A program made the position numbers and the translations under genes. From Edolisoma coerulescens (lineage: Eukaryota; Chordata; Aves; Passeriformes; Campephagidae): a stretch of 64,000 bases of DNA. Location: NCBI GenBank assembly GCA_013397115.1, contig VWZW01000522.1, forward strand, positions 124,001 through 188,000, read 5' to 3'. The first letter of the stretch is position 1; each line of letters begins with the position of its first letter. Under the pieces are notes generated by a model. That model did not search any database, was not told the origin of the DNA, and worked only from the letters and a program-made list of their open reading frames with translations. This document shows positions 11,992 through 23,312 of the stretch, piece after piece.

Positions 11992-14519
11992 CTGGCTTCG
12001 GAAAACACACCACAAGATTCGTTTTCACAAACTAGATGGGAGTTTGATGTGAAGCTGATAGAACCTCATTTTTCAGAACGTTTTCTTTATGGAAAGCTGT
12101 TTCACTAAAGTTCAACTCTGGAACCAAGCATATACCTGTCAAATAAATGTTGATATTACTTTCTCTCCCTGCAAGCAAAAAACTGAATGAGTCTAACCCC
12201 CGGCCCTGGCACTATTTAGTGGCACACTGTGCTCGTTGTTTCTTGGGAAAAGCTGCAACCGAGGCTCAGAACACTCATTAAAAATACCTCAGATTGAATT
12301 TCATAGCCCACAACTTTTGAAAAAGAATATAATGGGCACCATTCAGTGCTTTCAGTGTAATTCAGCAGTGTAGCAGCCAGCGCATAATTGGGGATGGAAA
12401 CCCCAAACTCTATGACACCACTCACTCCTTGCCTCCCACTTTACCACTCCTCTCTCTGTTTCAAGGCAAAAATCACTTAATCACCTTCTCAGGTTTTCTT
12501 TTTTTAACATTAAGAAGTACTTGCTTCTCTGTTTTGTTTGCTTTGCCTGCTCATTCTTCCTCATTTTCTTTACGCATAAGCAAACACTTTATTAGAACGA
12601 AATAGGCAATTCTTAAGTCATCAAATGTGAAATCAGAACCCTTATATACAGACTGGAAACATGACAATATGAAGTGGTATGAGTATATGGGAGTTATTAC
12701 TATAAAACCAGACTGAGATGCAAAGAGGCTATTTACTATTTTTATTTGGATACATTTTAGTTCAGTCATGATTGTACTAAAATCCCTTGAAGAAAGTAAT
12801 TTCATTTACATGCATAAGACCTGGAAAAAATTCCACAACAAACCCCAAAAAAAAAAAGAGGTGTTCAGGCAAAATATTAAATCCTACATCTAAAGCAAAA
12901 CTAAATGCAACAGAAAAAACCTTTCCATCAGTCTCAACATTACTGTTAATCTCAGAAAGAGCTCACACCATCCAGGACTGTATATATTTTACTTTTTACT
13001 TTATCTGAGGAAGGAAAGCACATTTTAACAACTGGATACAGAAGTTTCCAAAAAGGACACTCCTAGATGAGGCCTTCAGGCTGTGGCTGCTGCTAACCTA
13101 TAATGTAGTCACTTTACATCCTAAATTTCTGTCTTCAGCTAGGCCACTGCTCCAGCTGGATCTAGAGCTCTGACAGCCAAAATGCAAGGCAGGGTAAGGA
13201 AGACAATCTTGTGTGCAATTTAAATTAAGAGTTTCTGTAGGACCCTTCTGCTACCAGCCTGTTTTGCAACACTGACGTGGCCTGTCTTAAGAAAAGCTTG
13301 GCTGCAGCATTCTGCAACTGCTTCAGACTGGACGTGGAGTAATCTTGTATTTATGTGTGAAACTGAAAGAGATGATCTGAGTTCATTTCTAACGAACAAA
13401 ATGCATGACAACACATTTTCGTGGCAGCAAAACTTCCAAGGGCAAAACGTAAGTCTCAAAAGTGATCTCTTCTTTAAGTATCTGAAAGGCAGAATTTTTG
13501 AGTAGTTTTTTGCCAGTCAAGTCCCCGATACACAAGAGTTTCTTGTTTGGTTATGCAAGATCTGTCAGCAACCTGATGGATGTATAGGAAATGTATTCAA
13601 CATTTCTCTAAGCAGCCTCAAAGGACCTTAAAACTGAACATGCTTGGAGGCTGATCTGTCTTTTAAACATGCAAAGACACAGGAGAAAAAGTGTCTATAT
13701 TCTAAGAGTATTTGCAAGGGGAAGGTACAAGCTCTGTTTTGGGCATCACTGAAAAGTGCTACCTTTAGTCTGGGACACAAACTAGAGGGGACAGCTGAGT
13801 TAGGGGAATTGGTATGGTAAGAATAACAATAATGGCTGCTTCTACCTGCAGATTTCAGAGGCACCTCATAATGATGTAGCCAAGTCACAATTTCAAGGAA
13901 ATATAAAAAATAACTACCTCCCTTTTTAATACAACTACACAGCTTTCAGAAAGATCCTCGGGAGTTTTTCCACTCTTCCTTTGCAGCCTGCCTGCAACAT
14001 GCAGTGTCTCCTCACACAGCAGATGCTCTAAAAAACCATCCATGAGTCATCTCAGGTCTCTGAAAGATGGAACTGCCTCCAGACTGCAGCAGCCTGATGA
14101 ATGGTTATGTTAGCAAACAACACATAACCGTGGCCATCACTGGGGGGGAGCACAAGTGGAGTGGTGCCGGTGTGCACTGCAGAAACTCACTTCACCTTCA
14201 GCCATTTCAAAATCCAAACCTGCTGGGACTGACCTGTATGTTGAACCTAGCATCAAACAGCAAAGCAGAGATCTGCTTATACATTTGTGGCAAACCAGGG
14301 AAAGAAGGGATTTGTGCTCATATCTCTGGGGCAGGAGGAGGTAAAGAGGAAAGAAAGGCCAGCAGGATTTTTAAGCTGTACATGTCTGTTAACAGCACGT
14401 GGTCTGAGCTGGGCAAAAGCCTCTCAATCTCCAGAGAGCTTCCTCCTGACTGTGAGCAAGATTTTACTTTTACCCAGGTGGAACATTCAACTTTCAGGTG
14501 ATTTCCCACTGCTTCTGCA

Positions 14520-14552
14520 TGTGTGTGTGTGCGTGCATATTTATGTGTGTGT
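14520..14552 (+). repeat. Interrupted TG microsatellite
   Basis: Seven or so TG units are interrupted by CG, CATATTTA and then more TG units. It is a short, imperfect dinucleotide repeat. Confidence 0.8.
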
Positions 14553-15403
14553 ACCTTACAGAATTGCCTGTGCCTGCAGTTCATGTGAAATTCTTCAGAG
14601 ACAATAACTTACATCCTTCTGCTTCACTGTGCATTCGGCCATACCAACTGTTCAAGCTAAGGAGATTCCTAGGAGATCTGCTTTGTGTCACTCAGATAGA
14701 GGCCTCAAATATCAAAGGAAAGCATCACTATTTACTATCACAAGTGCATAAACACAGCCTCTGAAACACAACTTTTATGGCTTCTATTTTCTTTCAATGT
14801 GCAACAATGTTTTCTTTTATGCTCAGTTTAAAAATGTGTGCTGTACAGAATTAGTTACTGTGATCTTGGCTTTGGACAAAATTGCTAAAATACATCTTTA
14901 GGCACAGCAGGTTTACAAAGGCAAATGAGCCACTCAACTGTTTTTTTCTTAAGGCCAGAATACAGCACTGCCATATTAGATACCACTTAGATATAAATGA
15001 GCTCTATCAGCAACAACAGGCTTCGTGGGAAACAAGCATTCCCTGTTCAAGGTACGTCAAAGAGAATTCTTTGGGGATGTGCTATCAAAAGTCAAGCACC
15101 AGACAGCCACAATGCGACTTTTTTGACCACATTTTCAGTCTTACATTGAATTCCTCCAGAAAGAGTTTTAATCCATTTAACCTTGAGGATAATGTGTGTA
15201 ACTGGAAAAGCATTTGATTTTATCTAATTTGTGGGTTTTTCTTAATGCTGAAACCCCAGTCCTTATGTCCTTAGAGACAGAATACATCTCATTTTAAATA
15301 TACATTTGTAAATATTCTTTGTTTAATGTTAATACCCAGGTAACTTAGAGATTCCTGGGCTATGCGAGAGCAATACATTTTATTTACAACGTAACATAAC
15401 TGG

Positions 15404-15950
15404 ATCATCGAATCATAGAATATGCTGAGTTGGAAGGGACACACAAGTCCAACTCCTGGCCCTGCACAGGACCATCCCCAGGAATCTCACCATGTGCCTG
15501 AGAGCTTTCTCCAAATGCTTCTTGAACTCTGCCAGGCTGGTGCTGTGACCACTTCCCTGGGGAGCTTGTTCCAGTGCCCAAACCCCCTCTGGGTGAAAAA
15601 CCTTTTTCTAATATCCAACCTAAACCTCCCCTGACACAACTTCAGGTCATCCCCTCGGGTCCTGTCACTGGTCACCACAGAGAAGAAATCAGCATCTGTC
15701 CCTCCCTTTCCCCTTGTGAGGAAGGTGCTGACCTCTTTGAGGTATCCCCTCAGTCTCCTCTTCTCCAGGCTGAATGGACCAACTGACCTCAGCTGCTTGT
15801 CAGACAGCTTCCTCTCCAGGCCCTTCACCACCCTCTGGACATTCTCTAAGAGCTTCATACCTTTCTTATTTTGTGTTGCCCAACACTGCACACAGGACTC
15901 AAGGTGAGGCCACAACAGTGCAGAGTAGAGCAGGACAATCCTCCCCCTTC
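15404..15950 (-). mobile_element. CR1 LINE fragment, 3' part
   Basis: On the plus strand the element starts with ATCATCGAATCATAGAA, the reverse complement of the typical CR1 3' tail. It runs through the 3' end of the CR1 reverse-transcriptase frame. It is truncated at its 5' side, as usual for CR1 because of incomplete reverse transcription. It lies in the same orientation as FARP1. An unusually long part of the coding frame is still open (15487-15915). Confidence 0.93.
15487..15915 (-). pseudogene. Remnant of CR1 ORF2, C-terminal end of the reverse-transcriptase protein
   Basis: The minus-strand frame of about 142 codons contains RPHLES-like and LLENVQR segments (the first residues are WPHLES), then FSLEKRRLRG, SDRTRGDD, GRFRLDIRKRFFT and HWNKLPREVV. 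These follow the order of the conserved C-terminus of CR1 ORF2 downstream of the catalytic RT core. The catalytic palm motifs and the endonuclease domain are absent, so the fragment cannot encode a working enzyme. The lack of frameshifts suggests a fairly young insertion compared with the other CR1 copies here. The initiating Met is incidental, since it lies inside the ancestral protein. The identification rests on family knowledge; I am confident of it. Confidence 0.9.
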
Positions 15951-18316
15951 ATCATGCTACAAGTGATTATTGCCAAGATGCCTAGTATGAAACATTAAAT
16001 ATACTTCAACCTTGCCTATTTATAAAATGTTTAGGTTATCCATGTTCTCACCAGCCCTCAAGTGAAGTTCTGTGCCAGAACATACACATACTTTAGTGAT
16101 CTCCACCAAAATATTGTCTCGCTACTAGCTTCAGGAATTATCTTTCTTCATCATAATTTACTTAGGGAAGTCAGACAACCCTGTCAGACTCAGAATAAAT
16201 CTCCTTAGGGAAAGAACTTTTGTCTACAGAAGACCACAATGGCATTGACCAATGATTACTGCTAATATACTTCTTGTACTGGCCTTGACTGTTAATCACA
16301 ATGTGTAATAATGCTTGACAAAACCACCATGTGACTGAACCAGGGAGAGACATAACCCTGGTCTGGCATTAAAGAGCCAATATTATCAGCTTTTGCTTTT
16401 TCAGACTGTATTTCTTAAATTGTTGCTACCAAACAGCTTGAGGCATCCTGTCTACTCTAAAACATCGAGCAAGGTCTTGGCCAGGAGAAGGGCATAGATT
16501 TTGCAGGATGAGAAAGATAAGTGAAGACACATGTCACTGGCATCCTTCTGGCTTTTTGATTCTTCCCAGACCATCAATGCTCTTCAATGGGTCCACTCAA
16601 GGTAACCAAAGGCAGCAACTTCTGAGTGAGTCCCAGTGGGAGACTCCTTCAGACCACACAGTGGGGGGAGCTGAGGGGTTTGGCCATGATGTCCCGGGTA
16701 AGCCAAAGATTTCTTGACCAAACAAAGTGCTGCAGTTCTGCTTCTAGCTACCCAGAGAACACAAAGAAAGAAAAAAAGTCTTCATGTTTGTACTAAAATA
16801 GCAGGTCTAAAATCATGCTGAGGAAATGCAAATATTAGCAAATGTAGAGGTCTGTTATAACTGGAACTTACATCTCATCCCCTCTACTGGTACTAAAAAT
16901 CTTACAGAGTAATTAGTATGTGCTACAAGTAGCTACAGAACAATTTGCTCCAAGAGCAAAGTGCAATTTACTCAAGTGACAGTCTGATACAGAGATTAGA
17001 CCAATGACAGGTTTAGTGTGTGGCTCTCAGCCTGTGGGACCATCATACTCGGACGCTGTTTGGGCATTGGAAACAACCAGTACTTGCAGTTTAAGAAAGC
17101 ACAAATGCCAATAGACAATACCTCCTATTGCTCCCATATGCTGGCATTTGCCTACAGCCACAAGCTGCCCCTACTTCCTCTCCACTGCCTACAGAGAGAG
17201 GGAAAAGGGCTGAAAACAAAAAAGTGATCCAAAAGAAGAATTCAAACCCCTCCCAGGTAATTCCTTTCATCCAACATATCACAACTATAAATAGACTGTG
17301 AACAATTAAGGCCAGGAAAAGGTGAGTTATGCTCATCACTGTCAGTAACCATTCATTCCAAGGCCACACACTTCCTTCTCGCTTATGAAGAAACACAATT
17401 TCCCGGCACTGAAACAAGGCGCTCTTCACTCTCAGTTACATGCTAACCAGGACACACAATTTCACGTTATTCACTAGGGTAGATATTTACCCCCATGACC
17501 CTCAGAGCCTCGTTTGAGTTGAGATTTATCCATTTTTAACAGCAATTAAACATCCAGTTGCCCTGGAATTCCTTCATGTCAAGTGAAAAGAAAGTGTACT
17601 TTCAGAGAAACACTCAGGCCAGGCAAAACTGAACAGATGAAGCTGGCCTTCATCTCATTGCTACTTTGCTTCTTCCCTTGGATTCCATGATCTTTAACAC
17701 GGCGGTGTGCTTATTTCTTGTTATCATTAACATTCATGAGGTATTTAGTCTACTGTGCTGTTAGGAAACAGATAAGTACTTACACAAAAGATAGTAGAGG
17801 ACATAATCAGCATATTTTAAATAGTCTTCCAAAACTAAATTCAAATGACTAAACTACTAAAGACAAATATTTTCCAATTTAAAAAAAATGTAGTTCACAT
17901 CCATTATGAATGGATAGCTCTCACCACCAGCTATTTCAGGATATCCTGACATTAAATCAAGTACTTAACGAAGGGCTTACATTTCTTTTTGAGTGATGCT
18001 GAATATATCTGGATATGTGCCCTTGCTGGAGATTTATAATTAGGGTTAGGATTGTAGTGAGTAATTTTAAAAGCTTGAGAAATCACAAGATCTGTCTGAC
18101 ATCAGATGTAGATTCAATACTGAAAATAAAAACTCTACAGACCACATATTTGCCATTGTACAAAAAGCCATTCATCCTGAAAGCAGTGGAAACTTGAACT
18201 TCCCCCATCACCTGCGCTTCAGCAGAAGCATGACGGGCGCTGCTCCACTCCTGATAATTATGATCAAGAGATGACACTATTAAAATCTACGTCACTCCTC
18301 ATAACTGCTGGCAATA

Positions 18317-18372
18317 GTGTCCCCAAATGTCCCTAAATATGCTTGTGTCCCCAAATGCCCCTAAATATGCTT
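18317..18372. repeat. Two tandem copies of a 28-bp unit
   Basis: The unit beginning GTGTCCCCAAATG and ending CTAAATATGCTT occurs at 18317-18344 and again directly at 18345-18372 with one mismatch (T to C). The near identity suggests a recent local duplication. Confidence 0.9.
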
Positions 18373-18564
18373 TACGCCAAGACAATGAGTGCATGAAAAG
18401 CAACGGACTTCTGCCAGGGCTGAGCTGTGGGAATAATGGTGGGCTCATGCAGAGCACTCCCACAGCTGTGCCAGTGGCCACAGTGGAATTCAACTCACCC
18501 AGCTCTGGCTGTCTAAAAGTCATGTGTTATGTCTAAACTTACCATCTGGCTTGTCTCTCTGCAG

Positions 18565-18754
18565 TTGGACAAGAGGTACCTGATAGGAAATTCATCCCAT
18601 CTGGAGAGAGATGGATCACATGCTTCGGGTGAATTGCCCACTGGGACAACTCTCACCCCACTGACAACTGGGAGAGGCTTTCTTACTCCTTGGGAATCTG
18701 ATGTTCAAACAACTAAAATGAGACGAGATAATCTTATCTAAAACTTTTGCACAG
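18565..18754 (+). other. Block with strong acceptor and donor, possible antisense exon
   Basis: A very good acceptor, TGGCTTGTCTCTCTGCAG, precedes the block and a good donor, GCACAG|GTAAGG, follows it, giving 190 bp on the plus strand. The frame starting Leu-Asp-Lys-Arg-Tyr is open for 58 codons and then meets TAA at 18739-18741, so an internal coding exon in that frame is excluded. A non-coding RNA exon antisense to FARP1 is possible. No protein family is recognised. Confidence 0.25.
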
Positions 18755-19139
18755 GTAAGGTATGGTCTCACACGCTTTTTGCTCACAACTTTTCCACATG
18801 CCTGAGATACGATACACGTGGCATTTCCTTTCCTGGGAAACAGAAGAAAGATACATTCTTATAAAGCTGAGAATTTAAGCAAGGTAATGGTCTTGAAAGG
18901 CCTGAATAAGACAACAGCAGACAAAGCAGAAATAAAGACAGTACGATTGAGAATGTATTACAAGAAGGACAGGTTCCCAAAACTGAGCTACAGCCCAGGC
19001 TATGATTAACAGCAAAATCCTCCTTTTTCTATATGTGTTGCCCAACACTTACATTTTGCTTCTAATTCTGGTTTTTAAGTCCCAAGTTTTCTCAAAGCAA
19101 AAATAACCAATTCCATTCAATACCATGCTGAGGTGTTTT

Positions 19140-19737
19140 CCTGGAGAAACTGGCTGCTTGTGGCTTGGATGGGTGCATTCCTTGCTGGGTAAAAATCTCT
19201 GGGGATTGCTGGGCCTAGAGAGTGGTGGTGAATGGAGTTACATCCAGCTGGTGGCCGGTCACCAGTGGGGTTCCCCAGGGCTTAGTACCAGGAACATCCC
19301 CATTTAATATCCTAATTGATAACCTGGACAAGGGGATCAAATGTACCCTCAGTCAGTTTGCAGATGACTCCAAGCTGGGCAGGAGTGTTGATCCGCTGGG
19401 GGGCAGGAAGGGTCTGCAGAGGGATTTGGGCAGGCTGGATCCATGAGCTGAGGTCAACGGTAAAAGTTTCAACAAGGCCAAGTCCTGGGTCCTGCACATG
19501 GGTCACAACAGCCCAAATTGCTGGACATGAGGAACAAATTCTTCATTGAAAGGGTTGTCAAGCAGTGAAACTGACTGCCTAGGGAATTGGTTGAGTCATC
19601 ATCCCTGGAAGTTTTAAAAGACATGTAAACGTCGTGCTTAACACGGTTTAATGGTGGACTTGGTTAGCTGGGCTAACAGTTGGACTCAATGATCTTAAGA
19701 GGACTTTTCCAACCTAAATGATTCTATAATTCTACGA
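19140..19737 (+). mobile_element. CR1 LINE copy with internal deletion
   Basis: The plus strand runs from the CR1 reverse-transcriptase core to the 3' end GATTCTATAATTCTACG. The sequence up to about 19518 matches the RT core; from about 19525 it continues with the segment coding for the NKFFIERVVKQ-like C-terminus. Roughly half a kilobase of the usual element is therefore missing in the middle. It is opposite in orientation to FARP1. Confidence 0.92.
19222..19446 (+). pseudogene. Remnant of CR1 reverse-transcriptase core
   Basis: The frame reads VNGVTSSWWPVTSGVPQG, then an FNILIDNLDKGI segment, and then FADDSKLG, which carries the catalytic [YF]xDD box of non-LTR reverse transcriptases. It ends in TGA where the family has a Trp codon in a DRW-like segment. 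The upstream part, WLGWVHSLLGKNLWG, lies in a different frame (around 19140-19215), showing a frameshift. Together with the internal deletion after 19518, these breaks make the copy non-functional. Assigned from knowledge of CR1 ORF2. Confidence 0.9.
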
Positions 19738-22700
19738 AAAAGAGGATTTCCATGTTCTTTTAAACTTCAAGTGATGTCTTGAGGAGATTCAGAGTCCAAG
19801 AGCAGCCTACTGAATAAGGATCGAACTTCAGCTTAGGAGAACCACCCAGTAAGGTGCTGAGAACCTGCGCTGAGTGACTCCCCAGCGCTGCAGACATATG
19901 GAGATGCTCTTCAGGAATTGAGCAGCTTGCAAGGCCAGCCAGCTGGAATGTCCCACAGTATTTCCCAGAGCACATGCGGCCCTACAGGCAAAACTTTGCT
20001 AGCAGAAAATTACTCAGCAATAGTCTTCAAAAACAATGAAGAAACTCAAATAGGAAAAATGTAAACCAAGCTCTTTATGTGCTGGCTGCTGTTTTAGGTC
20101 TTAAAATAGATGCCAAAAAATGGGAACAACATGTCTGTCCAAGAGCCATGCTTCCAGTTGTGACGAACTGGCATTATGAATTAAAAGTAACAGTTAAGTA
20201 ACCAATACAGTCTCTGATTCCAGCACCGTCACACTGATAGATCAGTAAGTGATTTGGAAAGATACAACTTCTAAAAACCATTATATATTTATATAGTTAC
20301 ATTGAAAATATACATAGGCATGCTTTTTTTTCCTTCACCACTTAGTGTAACAGGCTGAGAAATACCTATGGCACACACCATGCACGCAGTTATACAAGGG
20401 GCGATTTATAGCCCTGTTTTAATGACTGCATTTGCCACAGGCAAAAATCTGGTTACTGTTACTGTTATTCTTAGCAATAGTATACGGTATTAAACAGAGT
20501 TTTTTTGCAAAAAGACCCAAACCACTGCCTTCAAATCCAACATAAAACATACATTAACCTTTTATGTTGCTGCTAAGTGGTTTGTGAAACCTAGTTTTGT
20601 GATTACATTTAAGATGTTTCGTGCAGTCAGTATGAGGCAAGTATCCTACAGAGGGGCTGGAAGGACCTCTAAAGATTCACAATAGGCTTGAAATACTACC
20701 CGTAAATCACAGCTCCAAGCATTACAGAAGTCCATACATCATAAAAAGATAAATAAATAAAAACAAGCAAACAAAACAAGGCTTTGCTTTCTTGATACTA
20801 CCTGAAGCTCCTCAAAGCCGACAACAAAAACAGCCTAGATAGTCAGATCTCTGCAGCACTAGATCTTTAACAAAACCACACCTCTAAGCTCTAAACAGTC
20901 ATATAAATAACACTCTAATATATAATAACACAAATGCACACTAGAATACCAGGAACTATGCTTTGGAAAGAAAAATATAATTTGCTAAGTTTTCAACAGG
21001 TGTCATAAACTAAAGACTTGATCCTGCAGTTAGAGCAATCAATGGAATACTCTGCATCCAGGATATAGTACTATTTCTGATGGTTCTTACATGAAAACAA
21101 TGGGTACTCTTCATAGAGAATCCCAAGCCACCATATAACACCAAGTATTACATTTTCAAACCATCGAACACCTATAAAAAGACTGATGGAAAATATCACC
21201 CAAAATTCTGTGCTCAGATTCACCTTTCGATACTTAGTATTCTGCTTTACTTTCCTGAGGAGTTTCACTTTTCATACTAGAAAATCCCAGAACTATAGAC
21301 TTTGGTCCCTTACAACCACACACCTTGAACCAAAAATTCTTAATGTCTTTGGAATGTCTCCCACCTCAAGAGCATCACTATGACTGGATTAATTTGTGAA
21401 TACTGTTTTCACCAAACAGGGGGGTTTTCACACTCAGCGACACGGCAACATTCTCTTCTTTTTTTTTTTTTTTAAGGAAAAAACTTTGCAATGACTGTGC
21501 TGGTTTTTAAACATGTGGGTAATGGTTACAAAGACACCAACCATGTTAGGGACACCAGCCTTTACATCAAAACTCTGCCCAGAAGTTACTTACTGCTACT
21601 GAAAGAATGAGCCAAGAATGAGCATAGGGGAGGTAAAAGGGTGAGGTTCTAAAAATCCACTAGAACTTGGTGGCAGCCCTCTCTGCAAATTTCCCCTACC
21701 CACTCACAAGGGGAAGGGCCAAAACTGCATTTGGTTGTTCTACTTCATTTCTGATGTGTGCACATATATGTTTTACCTGTAGTCTGTGCCACTACAGAAA
21801 GGCACACACTATCCCAGACAGGCACATTTCAAAGTCATACAGAAATAAGGAGAAGAGCGAGCTTTTCCTACTCCATAGTAGTTTACTCACAGATAAAACT
21901 TCAGCAGAATAAAAATTGACCTTTGATTATATCAAGACTGAAATGATAAATATTTTCTCAGCTTCCGAAGTGTATCTTCTTTCTTTCTTGACATATGTTT
22001 ATATGGTTAAAACTAATAACAAACCCAACCTTTTAGCCAAGTACCATAACAAAGAGAAATAACTAAAGCAACAGCTGCTCTGAGTTGAATCTGAGGTTAC
22101 TGATGCTTTCAACTCAAAAAGTCTGAATGCCTGCTATTGCAAAACCGAAGAAACTTACTGTCAATACCCCAAGAGGTGAACAGAAGTCTAAGCAGGAGAT
22201 CTGAGGAAGAACTTCAGCTTAACTGAATGGTCAGTTTCTGAACTACCTTCATTTTTTTCATCTCACAAAAAGGCAGAGCCCAAAACCAGACCCTGTCAGA
22301 AGAGTGGCAATAAACTTCCTAACTAGTCCCTGGTGCAGGGACTTACATAGGTGATAAATTTTTTCAGGTGCTGCTGGGTTATAAGTGGATGTCACCTTGT
22401 CACCTTCTTGCACTAGGGCTGGCAAGCCTCAGCAGCAGAAACACCCGAAACTCCTTTCCCTACAAGCTCTAGTGACTCACACCCATCACAGAAGTGTGAA
22501 AGTAATGGTATTCCTTCACTGAAGGTGGGGGGGAGAGCAGGAAGTGTAAGTGGATTTTAGAGAAAACCTGTGCTGAACAAGAGCAGAGAGCTGAACATCA
22601 AACAAACTGTACTTTGGGTGGGAGGCAAACAGAATAAAATAAAACCAAGAGTGCACGGTATATTTTAATGTTGTTTAGTTTGCCACTTTGTCTTCAAAGT

Positions 22701-23254
22701 GGTAGGTCTTTCCTCAAAGAGACTGATGCCCAAAAAAATAAAAACCTTATGCCTTTTTGAACAAAATTTCTAGGCTTTTACCATCCGCTATGTGGAATTC
22801 AAAATAGAAGCAATGCCTATGAAAGTAGAAAAAATTCTAAGAGAAATAATTAAAAATATGGTATCCAATGAGACCAAGATATCCCAAATAAATTTTCTGA
22901 CAAACGCATCAGTACTCTTCCACAAATGCAGCTGAAATCCAGCATGTCTGGTCACATACTGCTGTTTCTACATGTAGCGATAATCATCCAGAAAAGCAAA
23001 ACAAAATAAACCCCCACTATTGTTATGATTTGAGTCTTTTTGGTAAAATCTCAGCAAATCAGTTCCAGAAAATCTGGTACTGTGAACTGTCATGCAATTA
23101 ACCTAGGTATATTCAAAACAGACTGGATTGGTTGGCATGGAAAAACATTAGCTTACTTATTTAAATGATGAATTATCTCCCTAAAAGAACTTCCTAAGAC
23201 TGTGCAGTTAAATGAGAAAAGTGGTAACATAAGCAGCAACTGGCCCATCAAGAC
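19738..23254. other. Intronic sequence with no gene seen
   Basis: AT-rich sequence with a 15-base T run at 21459-21473 and A-rich simple sequence near 20740-20780. No exon or RNA gene was recognised. Confidence 0.5.
21459..21473 (+). repeat. Poly(T) run of 15
   Basis: An uninterrupted T homopolymer following a TTCTCTTC stretch. On the minus strand it reads as poly(A) with no recognisable element next to it. Confidence 0.85.
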
Positions 23255-23312
23255 TTTATGATCTTGAGGGTCTTTTCCGGTCTAAATGATCCTGTGATTC
23301 TATTCTATGATT
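23255..23312 (+). mobile_element. CR1 3'-end fragment
   Basis: The sequence contains ATGATCTTGAGGGTCTTTTCC followed by a TCTAAATGATCCTGTGATTC tail and a further ATTCTATGA unit. This is the last part of the CR1 3' UTR with its octamer-type tail. Only about 58 bp remain, typical of a severely 5'-truncated insertion. Confidence 0.85.

Larger units (their letters stand above)
10444..15403. other. Unique intronic sequence with no gene seen
   Basis: No interspersed repeat or exon was recognised. The stretch includes a perfect 13-bp inverted repeat at 11955-11991 and a short TG repeat at 14520-14552, listed separately. Short frames on both strands have no family resemblance. Confidence 0.5.
15951..19139. 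other. Intronic sequence between two CR1 copies
   Basis: No gene was recognised. It contains a 28-bp tandem duplication at 18317-18372 and a splice-bounded plus-strand block at 18565-18754, listed separately. Confidence 0.5.

Noticed and set aside
20655..20690. Short CR1-like string around GGCTGGAAGGACCTCTAAAG
   Set aside because: Only about 20 bases resemble the CR1 3' region and no tail follows; too short to claim.
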